This document shows, in pieces, positions 55,440-63,900 of a stretch of 64,000 nt of DNA (its first letter is position 1; each line of letters begins with the position of its first letter). The notes below the pieces were generated by a model, which was not told the origin of the DNA, did not search any database, and saw only the letters and a program-made list of their open reading frames with translations. Source of the stretch: Pseudoalteromonas sp. 0303 (GTDB lineage Bacteria; Pseudomonadota; Gammaproteobacteria; Enterobacterales; Alteromonadaceae). Position numbers and translations under genes: made by a program. The stretch lies in NCBI RefSeq assembly GCF_013349995.1, contig NZ_JABVXF010000004.1:1-64000 (forward strand), written 5' to 3'.

Positions 55440-55466
55440 AAAAAAAGCCACTTTAAAAAGTGGCTT
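55440..55466 (-). terminator. Terminator of the PlsC-domain acyltransferase
   Basis: On the minus strand the stem AAGCCACTTT/AAAGTGGCTT with a 2-base loop is followed by a run of seven Ts, about 20 bases past the stop. Confidence 0.9.
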
Positions 55467-55485
55467 CTTAAACTATCTGTTTCGC

Positions 55486-56616
55486 TTACTCAGATTCGCT
55501 TGTGGCAAGTTCTGCTTTACGATGAAAAGGTTTAGCATACATAGCTAATACCAAAGGTTTTAGCTCCTCTGGCACTTTTGCAAGTCGCTCGTTAAATGCA
55601 GCAGCATCTTTTTCGTCAATCACAGCTTGCGTACAACCACCCGCTATGTAGTTACCAGGGTGTAAGAAAAACGAATCAACAATTTGCTGATCAATGGTTT
55701 TTGCCAGCTCTTCAGGTGATTCGCAGCCCGATTCAATTGGTTCGCCAAACGCTAAATGTACATGCCCTTTAGCTGTACTAAAGCCTTCAACAATACTAGC
55801 AATATCTTCACCTTGCTGTTTCACATACTGACCATGTTGCTGTTTATGATAAAGCTCTTTCGCTTTAGCAATCGCGCATGGCTCGTATTGATAAGAGATA
55901 GACACTGGCACAATTTTTAATTCGCGTACGTATTCAGCAAACTCTTTTTTCTGCTTACGACCTTGTAATTGCAACATTTTAAGTAAGGCAGGATCTGTTT
56001 GATCAAAACCGTCTTTTGCTCGGCCTTCTTTTTGCGCTATCCAAATTGAGTGGCCTTCAGCAAGTGAGTCATAGATATAAGCAGACAGCTGCGACAGCGC
56101 TTTTAACATCTCTTTCGGAGCTTTCGCTGAGCGCTTTACAATAAAGCTTTTGTTTAAACGCATTAACTCAGTGATATAAGGAATTTGCAGTAAGTTATCA
56201 CCAATTGCGATGCGAACTGTCGGCATGTTGTGCTTGAACAAGCCCCAATTCACCAACGCAGGATCAAGCACGATATCGCGGTGATTAGAGATAAATAAGT
56301 AAGCTTGTTTTGGGTCTAGTTTATCGATGCCCGAAAACGTCACTTCTGAAGTCGTACGGGTGATTAGTTTATTTAAATAATCAGCCACTTCATGCTGAAC
56401 TTGCTCAACCGATGCGGTGTTGCCCCACTTTTTACGCAGCTGACTGCGCACTAATGGGCGAGTAATAAATGGGAAGTTCGATAAAAAGCGCGGTAGGTTA
56501 TACTTAGCGATTACATCTACAAAGGCATTATCAGCAATCAAACGCGCTACTGAATCAGCTACTTCATCATCATTGTAAGGTCTTATGTCGGCGTATTTAT
56601 CCACACTTTCACTCAT
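55486..56616 (-). CDS. PlsC-domain acyltransferase family protein
   Basis: The 376-residue protein has an acyltransferase domain with the HX4D motif in SNHRDIVLDPAL (His about 112, Asp about 117), and a later QKEGRAKDG that takes the place of the FPEG motif. No strong membrane segment is visible. It is larger than PlsC and belongs to the PlsC-like acyltransferases of unassigned role, probably in lipid metabolism. No SD precedes ATG 56616. A terminator-like hairpin lies 18 bp upstream, within the apparent leader. Confidence 0.8.
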   Translation of the reverse strand: MSESVDKYADIRPYNDDEVADSVARLIADNAFVDVIAKYNLPRFLSNFPFITRPLVRSQLRKKWGNTASVEQVQHEVADYLNKLITRTTSEVTFSGIDKLDPKQAYLFISNHRDIVLDPALVNWGLFKHNMPTVRIAIGDNLLQIPYITELMRLNKSFIVKRSAKAPKEMLKALSQLSAYIYDSLAEGHSIWIAQKEGRAKDGFDQTDPALLKMLQLQGRKQKKEFAEYVRELKIVPVSISYQYEPCAIAKAKELYHKQQHGQYVKQQGEDIASIVEGFSTAKGHVHLAFGEPIESGCESPEELAKTIDQQIVDSFFLHPGNYIAGGCTQAVIDEKDAAAFNERLAKVPEELKPLVLAMYAKPFHRKAELATSESE

Positions 56617-56633
56617 TAAAAACTACTTAAGTT

Positions 56634-56703
56634 AAAAAACGGCACGCAGAGCGTGCCGTTAAAAATAATTGGCGGATTATAACTCAGGCAATTTTAAATG
56701 CGA
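56634..56703 (-). promoter_or_regulatory. Promoter and leader with terminator-like hairpin upstream of the acyltransferase
   Basis: On the minus strand TTCGCA (complement of 56699-56704 region) and TATAAT (complement of 56676-56681) are 17 bp apart, with a start near 56668. The leader holds the perfect 10-bp stem AACGGCACGC/GCGTGCCGTT (56638-56660) followed by six Ts. This could be the terminator of the upstream permease, or an attenuator for the acyltransferase, since the promoter is upstream of it. Confidence 0.6.
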
Positions 56704-56771
56704 ACCGAGACGCGATAGTTAACCAAATTAAATGCCAATTAATATAGAAAATATATATTTATAACAAACAA

Positions 56772-57968
56772 TTAAGCAATGCTCTTACCAGTTTGCGACG
56801 CCTTTTTTAATACCATTTTTAGCAGTAATCTAAGCATTAAAATTGCCAACACAATACCTGCCCCAAGGCTTAACCAATGTGGTAGAACTTCATGCTCTTC
56901 GCCCATCATCGGCGCCACCACAAAACCATATTGCGCCACTAAATAATCGGTTAAAAAGCCAAATGCCAGCGCCGTGCCAATCACTCCTATTAAGTAGGCA
57001 AATACCGCACGCTTGCCAAGCTCTTTTCCAACCACACCAAGCGTTGCAATGTTGGTTGCCGGCCCTGCCAACATAAACACCAACACCGCCCCCGGAGACA
57101 CACCACTGAGTAATAAGCCTGCCGCGATAGGTGTCGATGCAGTAGCACAAATATACATAGGAATACTGATTAAAATAACCACCAGCATCGCCAGAATGCC
57201 ATTACCCCATTGGCTTAAATAAGATTCTGGTACATAAGTTTGAACTAGAGCAGCAAAAAATAAACCGATCATTAGCCAAATCATGGTGTCTTCAAGCAGC
57301 TTGTTACAACTAAAGCTCACTGCACGTTTCAGTTTGCTAAAACGGCTTTCAACGGCTTTAGTTGACTGCTCAGTGCTGCAACAGCTTGTTGTTTTAACAG
57401 ACTCAGGTTCTTTAGGCGTTTGCTTACTGCAACAACTTTGTTCGGGCTTAGGAGGCGCTTCTTTACTGCAACAGCTTGATGTGGTCATAGGCTCAGGCTG
57501 TTTACTGCTACAACAAGAATCTTTTTTCGTGCTTTCTTGATCTGATTCTGAACTTTGCACTTGATGAAGTTCACTGTCTTTCCCTACTAATACTCCCGCC
57601 ACAATGGCACTACACACGGCGGCAATTGGACGTATTACCGCCATAAATGGGCCAAGCAACACATAAGAAACCGAAACCGAATCAACCCCAGTTTCAGGGG
57701 TTGAAACTAAAAATGCTGTGGTAGCACTTTTTGACGCTCCTGCCCTTCTTAAACCAATGGCCGCAGGGATCACACCACATGAGCACAAGGGCATTGGGGC
57801 ACCAATAAAGGCTGCTTTAACTGTGGTCCATAACCCTTCTTTGCCTAAATGCCGGTTAAGAAAGTTAGCAGGCAAATACACATTGAGAAGACCCGCTATG
57901 AATAAGCCCAACATTAACCAAGGCGCTGAAAGTAAAAACAGATGCCAAAAATTATTGAGTAAGTCCAT
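56772..57968 (-). CDS. SO_0444-family Cu/Zn efflux permease
   Basis: The 398-residue permease of the DUF318/ArsP-like superfamily has about eight membrane segments and the family motif GAPMPLCSCGVIPAA (Cys 62 and 64). Between the two halves is a cytosolic loop with four Cys-Cys pairs (residues 152-153, 166-167, 179-180, 196-197) in Ser/Lys/Pro-rich sequence, which could bind metal ions. The gene overlaps the regulator upstream by 17 bp. Export of zinc or copper is inferred from the family and the ZntR-like partner. Confidence 0.88.
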   Translation of the reverse strand: MDLLNNFWHLFLLSAPWLMLGLFIAGLLNVYLPANFLNRHLGKEGLWTTVKAAFIGAPMPLCSCGVIPAAIGLRRAGASKSATTAFLVSTPETGVDSVSVSYVLLGPFMAVIRPIAAVCSAIVAGVLVGKDSELHQVQSSESDQESTKKDSCCSSKQPEPMTTSSCCSKEAPPKPEQSCCSKQTPKEPESVKTTSCCSTEQSTKAVESRFSKLKRAVSFSCNKLLEDTMIWLMIGLFFAALVQTYVPESYLSQWGNGILAMLVVILISIPMYICATASTPIAAGLLLSGVSPGAVLVFMLAGPATNIATLGVVGKELGKRAVFAYLIGVIGTALAFGFLTDYLVAQYGFVVAPMMGEEHEVLPHWLSLGAGIVLAILMLRLLLKMVLKKASQTGKSIA

Positions 57969-58365
57969 CGATATCCTCCAGCGTCGTTAGTATTGAACAG
58001 TTTTCAGCAGGCTCTTCTCCGCCACAGCATTTATCTGCTAATAATGATAGTGAGTCATAGAAGCGAGTAAGCTCTGCAATTCGTTGTGCAACGAGATCAC
58101 GTTTTTGTATCGTCATCTCTTTAACTTCATGACAAGAATGCTGATCTTTATGAAACTTAATTTGCAGTAGCTCTTTGATCTCAGCCAGACTAAAGCCAAC
58201 ATTCTTTGCTCTGAGAATAAACGCCATTTGCTTATAGTCATTCTCAGAATAAAAACGATATCCCACGTCTGAACGCGAACTAGGCGTTAACAAACCATGC
58301 TTTTCGTAGTACCGTAGCGTATCTGTTGAGACACCCAACTGACGGGCAAACTCACCTATTTTCAT
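57952..58365 (-). CDS. MerR-family metal regulator, ZntR-like
   Basis: The 137-residue regulator has a MerR winged-helix N-terminus (MKIGEFARQLGVSTDTLRYYEKHGLL), a dimerisation helix and a metal loop. Cys 78, 113, 114 and 123 match the E. coli ZntR cysteines one residue earlier (79, 114, 115, 124). The His 119 equivalent is Glu 118. ATG 58365 has SD GGAG 7 bases upstream; longer forms begin before the operator. The gene overlaps the permease start by 17 bp, so the two form a coupled operon. Confidence 0.9.
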   Translation of the reverse strand: MKIGEFARQLGVSTDTLRYYEKHGLLTPSSRSDVGYRFYSENDYKQMAFILRAKNVGFSLAEIKELLQIKFHKDQHSCHEVKEMTIQKRDLVAQRIAELTRFYDSLSLLADKCCGGEEPAENCSILTTLEDIDGLTQ

Positions 58366-58402
58366 CACCGTCTCCATTGTGAAGCGTTTATTTATTATGC
58401 TC

Positions 58403-58434
58403 ACTATAAACCTTGGAGTACACCCCAAGGTCAA
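58403..58434 (-). promoter_or_regulatory. MerR-type promoter and operator
   Basis: TTGACC (complement of 58429-58434) and TATAGT (complement of 58403-58408) are separated by 20 bp, the long spacer typical of MerR-family promoters. The spacer holds an inverted repeat with arms ACCTTGG and CCAAGGT. The regulator would bind there and twist the DNA on metal binding, so the operon is autoregulated. Confidence 0.9.
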
Positions 58435-58460
58435 GCAATAAATTAAAAAAAGGAAAGCAC

Positions 58461-59405
58461 ATGAATATTACTGTCCTTGATGCAGCGACATTAGCCAACA
58501 CTTCGTTAGATGCCTTAGCGCAATTAGGTAAATTAACCTGTTACGATTTAACCGCTCAAGAACAGGTTGTTGAGCGCTGCCAAGATGCCGATATCGTTAT
58601 CAGTAATAAAGTGGTGATTGATCATAACGCCATGAGCAAATTACCTAATTTAAAATTAATATGCGTTGCAGCGACAGGGACTAACAATATTGATTTGGTA
58701 GCAGCCAAAGAGCATAACATCGCAGTGACAAATGTAGCGGGCTATTCAACACCGAGTGTGGTGCAGCATACCTTTACTCTTATCACTAATTTACTGGGCA
58801 ATACTCACAGATACATTAATGATTGCCAGCAAGGCTTATGGCAGCAAAGCCCTATGTTTTGCCGTTTAGATTACAGCTTTAATGAAATTGCCGGTAAAAC
58901 ACTGGCTATTGTTGGCTATGGTTCACTGGGTAAAGCCGTTGCCGATGTAGCACGCGCCTTTGGTGCCAATGTCATCATTAGTGAACGAAAAGGCCAAACG
59001 CCTCGTGAAGGTCGTGTTAGTTTCAATGATGCCCTAACCACGGCCGATATTATTAGTGTTCACTGCCCGCTAACTGATGAAACACGCAACCAAATCGCTG
59101 CGGCAGAATTAAGCATGATGAAACCGTCAGCTATCATTATTAATACTGCTCGCGGTGGGATCATCAATGAAGCCGATTTAGCTGATGCATTAGCTAATAA
59201 TATTATTGCCGGAGCCGGTGTTGATGTACTCAGTAAAGAACCTGCAGAGCAAGAAAACCCGCTGGCACTATACAAAGGTGCAAACTTATTACTTACTCCA
59301 CATATCGCATGGGCCAGCCAAGAATCTATCGTGCGCCTAGTTAACGAAATTGCATTAAATATCCAGGCATTTAATCAAGGCGAAGCACGTAACAGGTTGG
59401 TCTAA
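58461..59405 (+). CDS. D-2-hydroxyacid dehydrogenase (glycerate dehydrogenase-like)
   Basis: The 314-residue NAD-dependent dehydrogenase has the Rossmann motif VGYGSLGKAVADVARAFGA (about 150-170), the catalytic Arg in NTARGGIINEADL, the Glu in EPAEQENPL and the His in LLTPHIAW. The sequence resembles hydroxypyruvate reductase or glycerate dehydrogenase (HprA). The substrate is inferred. ATG 58461 has SD AGGAAAG; the gene is divergent from the ZntR-like regulator. Confidence 0.9.
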   Translation: MNITVLDAATLANTSLDALAQLGKLTCYDLTAQEQVVERCQDADIVISNKVVIDHNAMSKLPNLKLICVAATGTNNIDLVAAKEHNIAVTNVAGYSTPSVVQHTFTLITNLLGNTHRYINDCQQGLWQQSPMFCRLDYSFNEIAGKTLAIVGYGSLGKAVADVARAFGANVIISERKGQTPREGRVSFNDALTTADIISVHCPLTDETRNQIAAAELSMMKPSAIIINTARGGIINEADLADALANNIIAGAGVDVLSKEPAEQENPLALYKGANLLLTPHIAWASQESIVRLVNEIALNIQAFNQGEARNRLV

Positions 59406-59420
59406 ACCGCAACTTATTAG

Positions 59421-59464
59421 TCAATAGAGCTAAGTAGTTAGCAATTTATTACTTAGCCCATTGA
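59421..59464. repeat. Imperfect inverted repeat after the hydroxyacid dehydrogenase
   Basis: The core arms GCTAAGTA (59429-59436) and TACTTAGC (59450-59457) extend outward with one indel to give about 15-bp arms (TCAAT to ATTGA). No T-run follows, so it may be a weak terminator or an mRNA-stabilising hairpin. Confidence 0.55.
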
Positions 59465-59568
59465 GTAAAAACAACATAAACAATTGATTTTGTTGTAATT
59501 TATAAGTTTGGCAAGCAGTTTGCTATTAAGTGAATAACTATAAAACAATTTCTTCGGGATAAAATAAC

Positions 59569-59949
59569 ATGAAAAAAGCACTTCTAATTGCCGCGCTAAC
59601 TGCACCATTTTTAACTGGTTGTGTCATTGCTGTTTCTGACGGCGAAGCCGATACACATTGGGCGGGAAGCTCATCTAGCTGGCAGCAACAGCATAAAAAT
59701 AACCGTGAAGTGATTTCTAATCTTGCATTAGATACGAGCTACCAAACTGTATTAAACAAACTAAATACACCTAACTTTACCGAGTTATTAAAGCAAGGTG
59801 ATGATGTTTACCAAGTATTATTCTATGCAACGCATAGTATTCACTCTGATGGCAAGATGACTAAAGACGAGTGTACGCCACTCGTATTTAAAAATGATAA
59901 GTTAATTGGCGTGGGTGATACGATTTATAAATCACTTAGCAATGGTTAA
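59569..59949 (+). CDS. DUF3192 lipoprotein
   Basis: The 126-residue lipoprotein has a lipobox ending FLTGC (Cys 18). The rest matches DUF3192: NREVISNLALDTSYQTVLNKLNTPNFTE, VYQVLFYATHSIHSDGKMTKDECTPLVFKNDKLIGVG. The function is unknown. It is monocistronic and converges with the PleD-like gene. Confidence 0.88.
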   Translation: MKKALLIAALTAPFLTGCVIAVSDGEADTHWAGSSSSWQQQHKNNREVISNLALDTSYQTVLNKLNTPNFTELLKQGDDVYQVLFYATHSIHSDGKMTKDECTPLVFKNDKLIGVGDTIYKSLSNG

Positions 59950-59967
59950 TAAATAATTTGAAACGAG

Positions 59968-59988
59968 TGAGTAGGCTTTGCCTACTCA
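59968..59988. terminator. Hairpin between the DUF3192 and PleD-like genes
   Basis: A perfect 9-bp stem, TGAGTAGGC/GCCTACTCA, with a 3-base loop overlaps the stop codon of the minus-strand gene. T-runs are weak on both strands, so termination is inferred. Confidence 0.6.
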
Positions 59989-60905
59989 TGTTCATTTACT
60001 GCAATCATTCTCGATACTATCTGATCTCGTCCGGCGTCTTTAGCCTGATAAAGACCTAAATCAGCTTCTTCAAGTAAGGCTTGTTCTGCATAAACCTGAC
60101 CATTTTCTGTGGTCGCAATACCAATACTAATTGTGACATGGTCGGCATTTAGCGACGCTTTGTGAGGGATGTTTAACTCATTCACCGCATTGCGCAATTT
60201 ATTTGCAAACGAGATAGCCTCTTTCACTGAAGTATTGGGTAACACTGCAGCAAACTCTTCACCACCATAACGAGCAACAAAGTCACTGCCTCGTTCACAC
60301 GCCCCAACTAAGGCATGAGCAATTTGTTTTAAGCAATCATCACCTGCTCGGTGACCATAGCAATCGTTGTAACGTTTAAAGTGATCAACATCCATCAGTA
60401 ACACCGATAACGGGGTTTGATCTCGACGGCAACGACGCCACTCTCGCGCTAAATTTTCATCCAGATAACGTCGGTTTGGGATCTCGGTTAGGCCATCAAT
60501 TGAGGCGAGCATTTCGAGTAAGTCATTTTTTTGTTTGATCAGCAGCTGATTGCGCACTCGAGCACGCACAATAGCAGCACTAAATGGTTTAGTGATGTAG
60601 TCCATCGCACCTAATTCAAGGCCCTTCGCTTCATCATCATGACTTGTATTGGCTGAAATGAACATTACAGGCAACATACTGGTGATTGCGCTTTCTTTTA
60701 GCTTAGTAAGCACTTCGTAGCCGTCAATGCCGGGCATTACAATATCCAAGATCAACAAATCAACAGTTTGCGTTTTTAAAAACGTTAGTGCTTTTTCGCC
60801 ACTCTCAACACAAAAAACATCATAGTCTTGCTGCAATGTTTTCTCTAATACCAAGCGGTTTAACTGATCGTCATCAACAATCAGTACCTTGGCTCTTTTC
60901 AACAT
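59982..60905 (-). CDS. PleD-like response regulator with GGDEF domain (diguanylate cyclase)
   Basis: The 307-residue protein has a receiver domain with phosphorylatable Asp 54 and the acidic pocket at 11-13, and a GGDEF domain with the active motif GGEEF (214-218). An inhibitory I-site RxxD (Arg 205, Asp 208) lies five residues before it. It therefore looks like an active, product-inhibited diguanylate cyclase. It overlaps the 3' end of the hybrid kinase gene by 32 bp, so it is probably the output of that kinase. Confidence 0.94.
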   Translation of the reverse strand: MLKRAKVLIVDDDQLNRLVLEKTLQQDYDVFCVESGEKALTFLKTQTVDLLILDIVMPGIDGYEVLTKLKESAITSMLPVMFISANTSHDDEAKGLELGAMDYITKPFSAAIVRARVRNQLLIKQKNDLLEMLASIDGLTEIPNRRYLDENLAREWRRCRRDQTPLSVLLMDVDHFKRYNDCYGHRAGDDCLKQIAHALVGACERGSDFVARYGGEEFAAVLPNTSVKEAISFANKLRNAVNELNIPHKASLNADHVTISIGIATTENGQVYAEQALLEEADLGLYQAKDAGRDQIVSRMIAVNEHE

Positions 60906-63900
60906 CAGTAGATCCTTGTTCGATGATAAATGCGATGACCTGTTTTATTTGCCACTGCAACTCATCATTTAATTGTTCGGGCAGTTCGCCATCTGCTTTA
61001 AGCCTAGCTTCACATTGATGAGCGCACGCTGACAATCGCTTAAAACCGAGATTTCCGGCTGACCCTTTTACATTATGAACCACACGGACCAACTCATCGG
61101 TAGTTTTTAATGTAGAGATTTGTAATAACTGCTCTGCTGCCATAGTCGCAAACTTCGACAACATAGTTAATACTAACATAGTATTGTTTGCAAACTGAGA
61201 CAGTATAAAATCTTGATCAAAAAAGACTTCTTTTGTGTTATCAAGTTCACTCATTGCTAAAAACAACTTACTAGCAACAATCGGTTTAGTTAAATGCTTA
61301 TTCATACCCGCCGCGATTGAATGCTCAATATCTTCGCTTTCACTGTGTGCAGTGAGTGCGTAAATCGGCATTTGCTCTTTGGTGAATGACTGACGAATAA
61401 TACGCGTTGCCTGACAACCATCCATTTCTGGCATCTGAATATCCATAAAAATGAGATCGGGCCTTAAGCTATTTGCCAGCTCAATGCCTTTTTCACCACT
61501 ATGTGCACACACAACGGTGACATCAATTTGCTCTAAAATGCTTTTAATAATGCTTAAATTAAGCGGGTTATCATCCACAGCCAGCACTAACATGCCAGAT
61601 AAATCAGTACTAGAAGGCAATGAAACCAGCTCTTTTTTCACAGGCTCCGCGGCTTTATCTAGCTGTAAGCAAAAGCAAAACTCACTGCCTTTACCTTTTT
61701 CGCTTTCCAGCTTAATTTCGCCTCCCATTAGCGCAACTTCGTACTTAACAATCGCTAAGCCTAAACCAACCCCCTGATGAGAGCGCGTTAATGATTCATC
61801 ACCTTGAGTAAATGCATCAAATAAGCGGCTTTGATCTGCCTTGCTAATACCAATACCGGTGTCTTTAACAGTAAAGCAAATGAGTTGCTGCTCAGCTGAC
61901 TCTTCCACCAGCATTAAGTTTAATGTCACTGTGCCTTGTTCGGTGAATTTGGCAGCGTTGGTCAGTAAATTAGCCAATACTTGCTGTAAGCAAATCTGAT
62001 CACCCATCAAGTTATCGCTAATGCTTTTATCGCATTCGACTTTAAACTCGATATCTTTATTTGCGCATAAAGGGGCTGTTATTCCCTGACAGTAGTCGAT
62101 TAAGTCAGGCAGACTAAAAGGGGCTTTATTAAGTTGTACTTGCGAGCTTTCAGCGCGGGCAAAATCGAGCATACGATTCAATAAAGTAAGCAAGCTATTG
62201 GCTGCTGATTTTGCTTGTTCGGCATGATTACGCTGCGGCTGTGTTAAGCCTTGTAAAGCGATGACATCAATTAAGCCTAGTACAGCATTGAGTGGTGTGC
62301 GTATTTCATGACTAAGGTTTGCAATGAAGCGGCTCTTAGCTAATGTGGCCCGCTCTGCGTCATCTTTTGCTTTTACTAAATCCGTCACATCCTGTACATG
62401 AACAACATAGTAATCAGGTGTTTGCTCAGCATTCCAAACTAATGACACACTAATTTGTAGCCAGCGCTGTAGTTCTTGCTGCTCAAGACTAAAGTGATAA
62501 ACTTTTTTCTTCTCATGCAACAGCTCTGTCAGGGTATTTTTTAACGTCTGATAAGACGCCTCAGCAAATAAGTCTATTAATTTGAGCTCATTGGCGTTTT
62601 CAATTGCAAAGATTTTACGTGCCGCTTTATTTGCTTGCAGCACCTGATCGTCAAGCGATACCAAAAGCACCCCATTTGCAGCATACTCCATGGCGCTACG
62701 TAATTTTGCTTCGGAGCTTTGTAATGCATTGAGCGCATTATGCTGCTCGGTAATATCACGACCAATCGCCATGGTGCCGAGAAATTGCTGATGCTCGTTA
62801 TAAAATGGCACGATGCTAAACAGATAACTGTTATCTTCTGTGGTCAATCTTTTTTGATAAGCTTGGCGGTCTTTGAGTACTTGCTTTTCAAGCTCGTTTA
62901 ACTCGCCATTATCATCGCTAATATCACATAATTGCTGCCCTACTAGCTTTTCTTGTGGCAAACCAATATAGCGCTCATACGCCTTATTACAGCCTAAAAA
63001 CGAGCCATCAATATTCTTAAAATAAATGAGATCCGGTACGTTATTGAGCATGGTATTTAATAACGCTAAGTGACGCTCTTTCGCATCAATACTACGGCGT
63101 AATTGTTTTGACTTTACCTGTACTTGCGAATCAAGCGCTTTATTTGCCTCTTGTAACGACTGAACGAGCTCTTCATTACGGCTAAACACCTTTTTCACAC
63201 GGCTGAACCAAGGCTGCCAATCAACAGGAATACGATAATGAACTAACGCTTGTTTGCCTTCATCATGCTGCTCAAGATAATTCATTAAGTGTGTCATTGG
63301 TTTTACAAAAATACGCTGACTTAACCAAAAAACAGCGCTGAACATCATCACTAAAAACACACTCAAAAATGCGAATTCTAAAAAAATGTCGTAGCCTACC
63401 GGTTCACTCAGGGCTTGCTTTGATTCATAGAAACGAGTGTAAATAGGTAAGTTGGTTGCTTCTTGCACTAAATGACTGTGGTTATTCTTGCTCATATCTA
63501 CAGCGACATTCGGCCAATGCTCGCTAGCACTAATGGCAGTATTAAGTGCTGTTTTTGAGCTGGCAATAACTTGGTTATCTTGGTTGATAAAAATATACTC
63601 ACCATAGTTAGGCGCTATTTTTTTTAACCAGTTAGAAATTGCTTTAAGGTTATAAATCAACACGATGTAATCACGACTATTGGCAGCTCGTTGCTTGCCA
63701 ATAGCAAAGTAGGCATGACCATTAATCGTCAATACAGAGCTCGAAGCAAGTTTGTTGCTATTTATTGATAAAGGTCGAAATTTGTTATCTAACACGCTGG
63801 TCAGAAATTCACTTTTTGCTGTGCTACGGCGCTTAATATATACAAAGCCTTGCTCATTAACATAAGCAACCGCCTCTAAAGATTGAATAAGCGACAGCGT

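Noticed and set aside
57283..57540. A + strand open frame rich in Leu and Cys over the permease linker
   Set aside because: It is the antisense of the Cys-Cys linker of the efflux permease and has no independent support.
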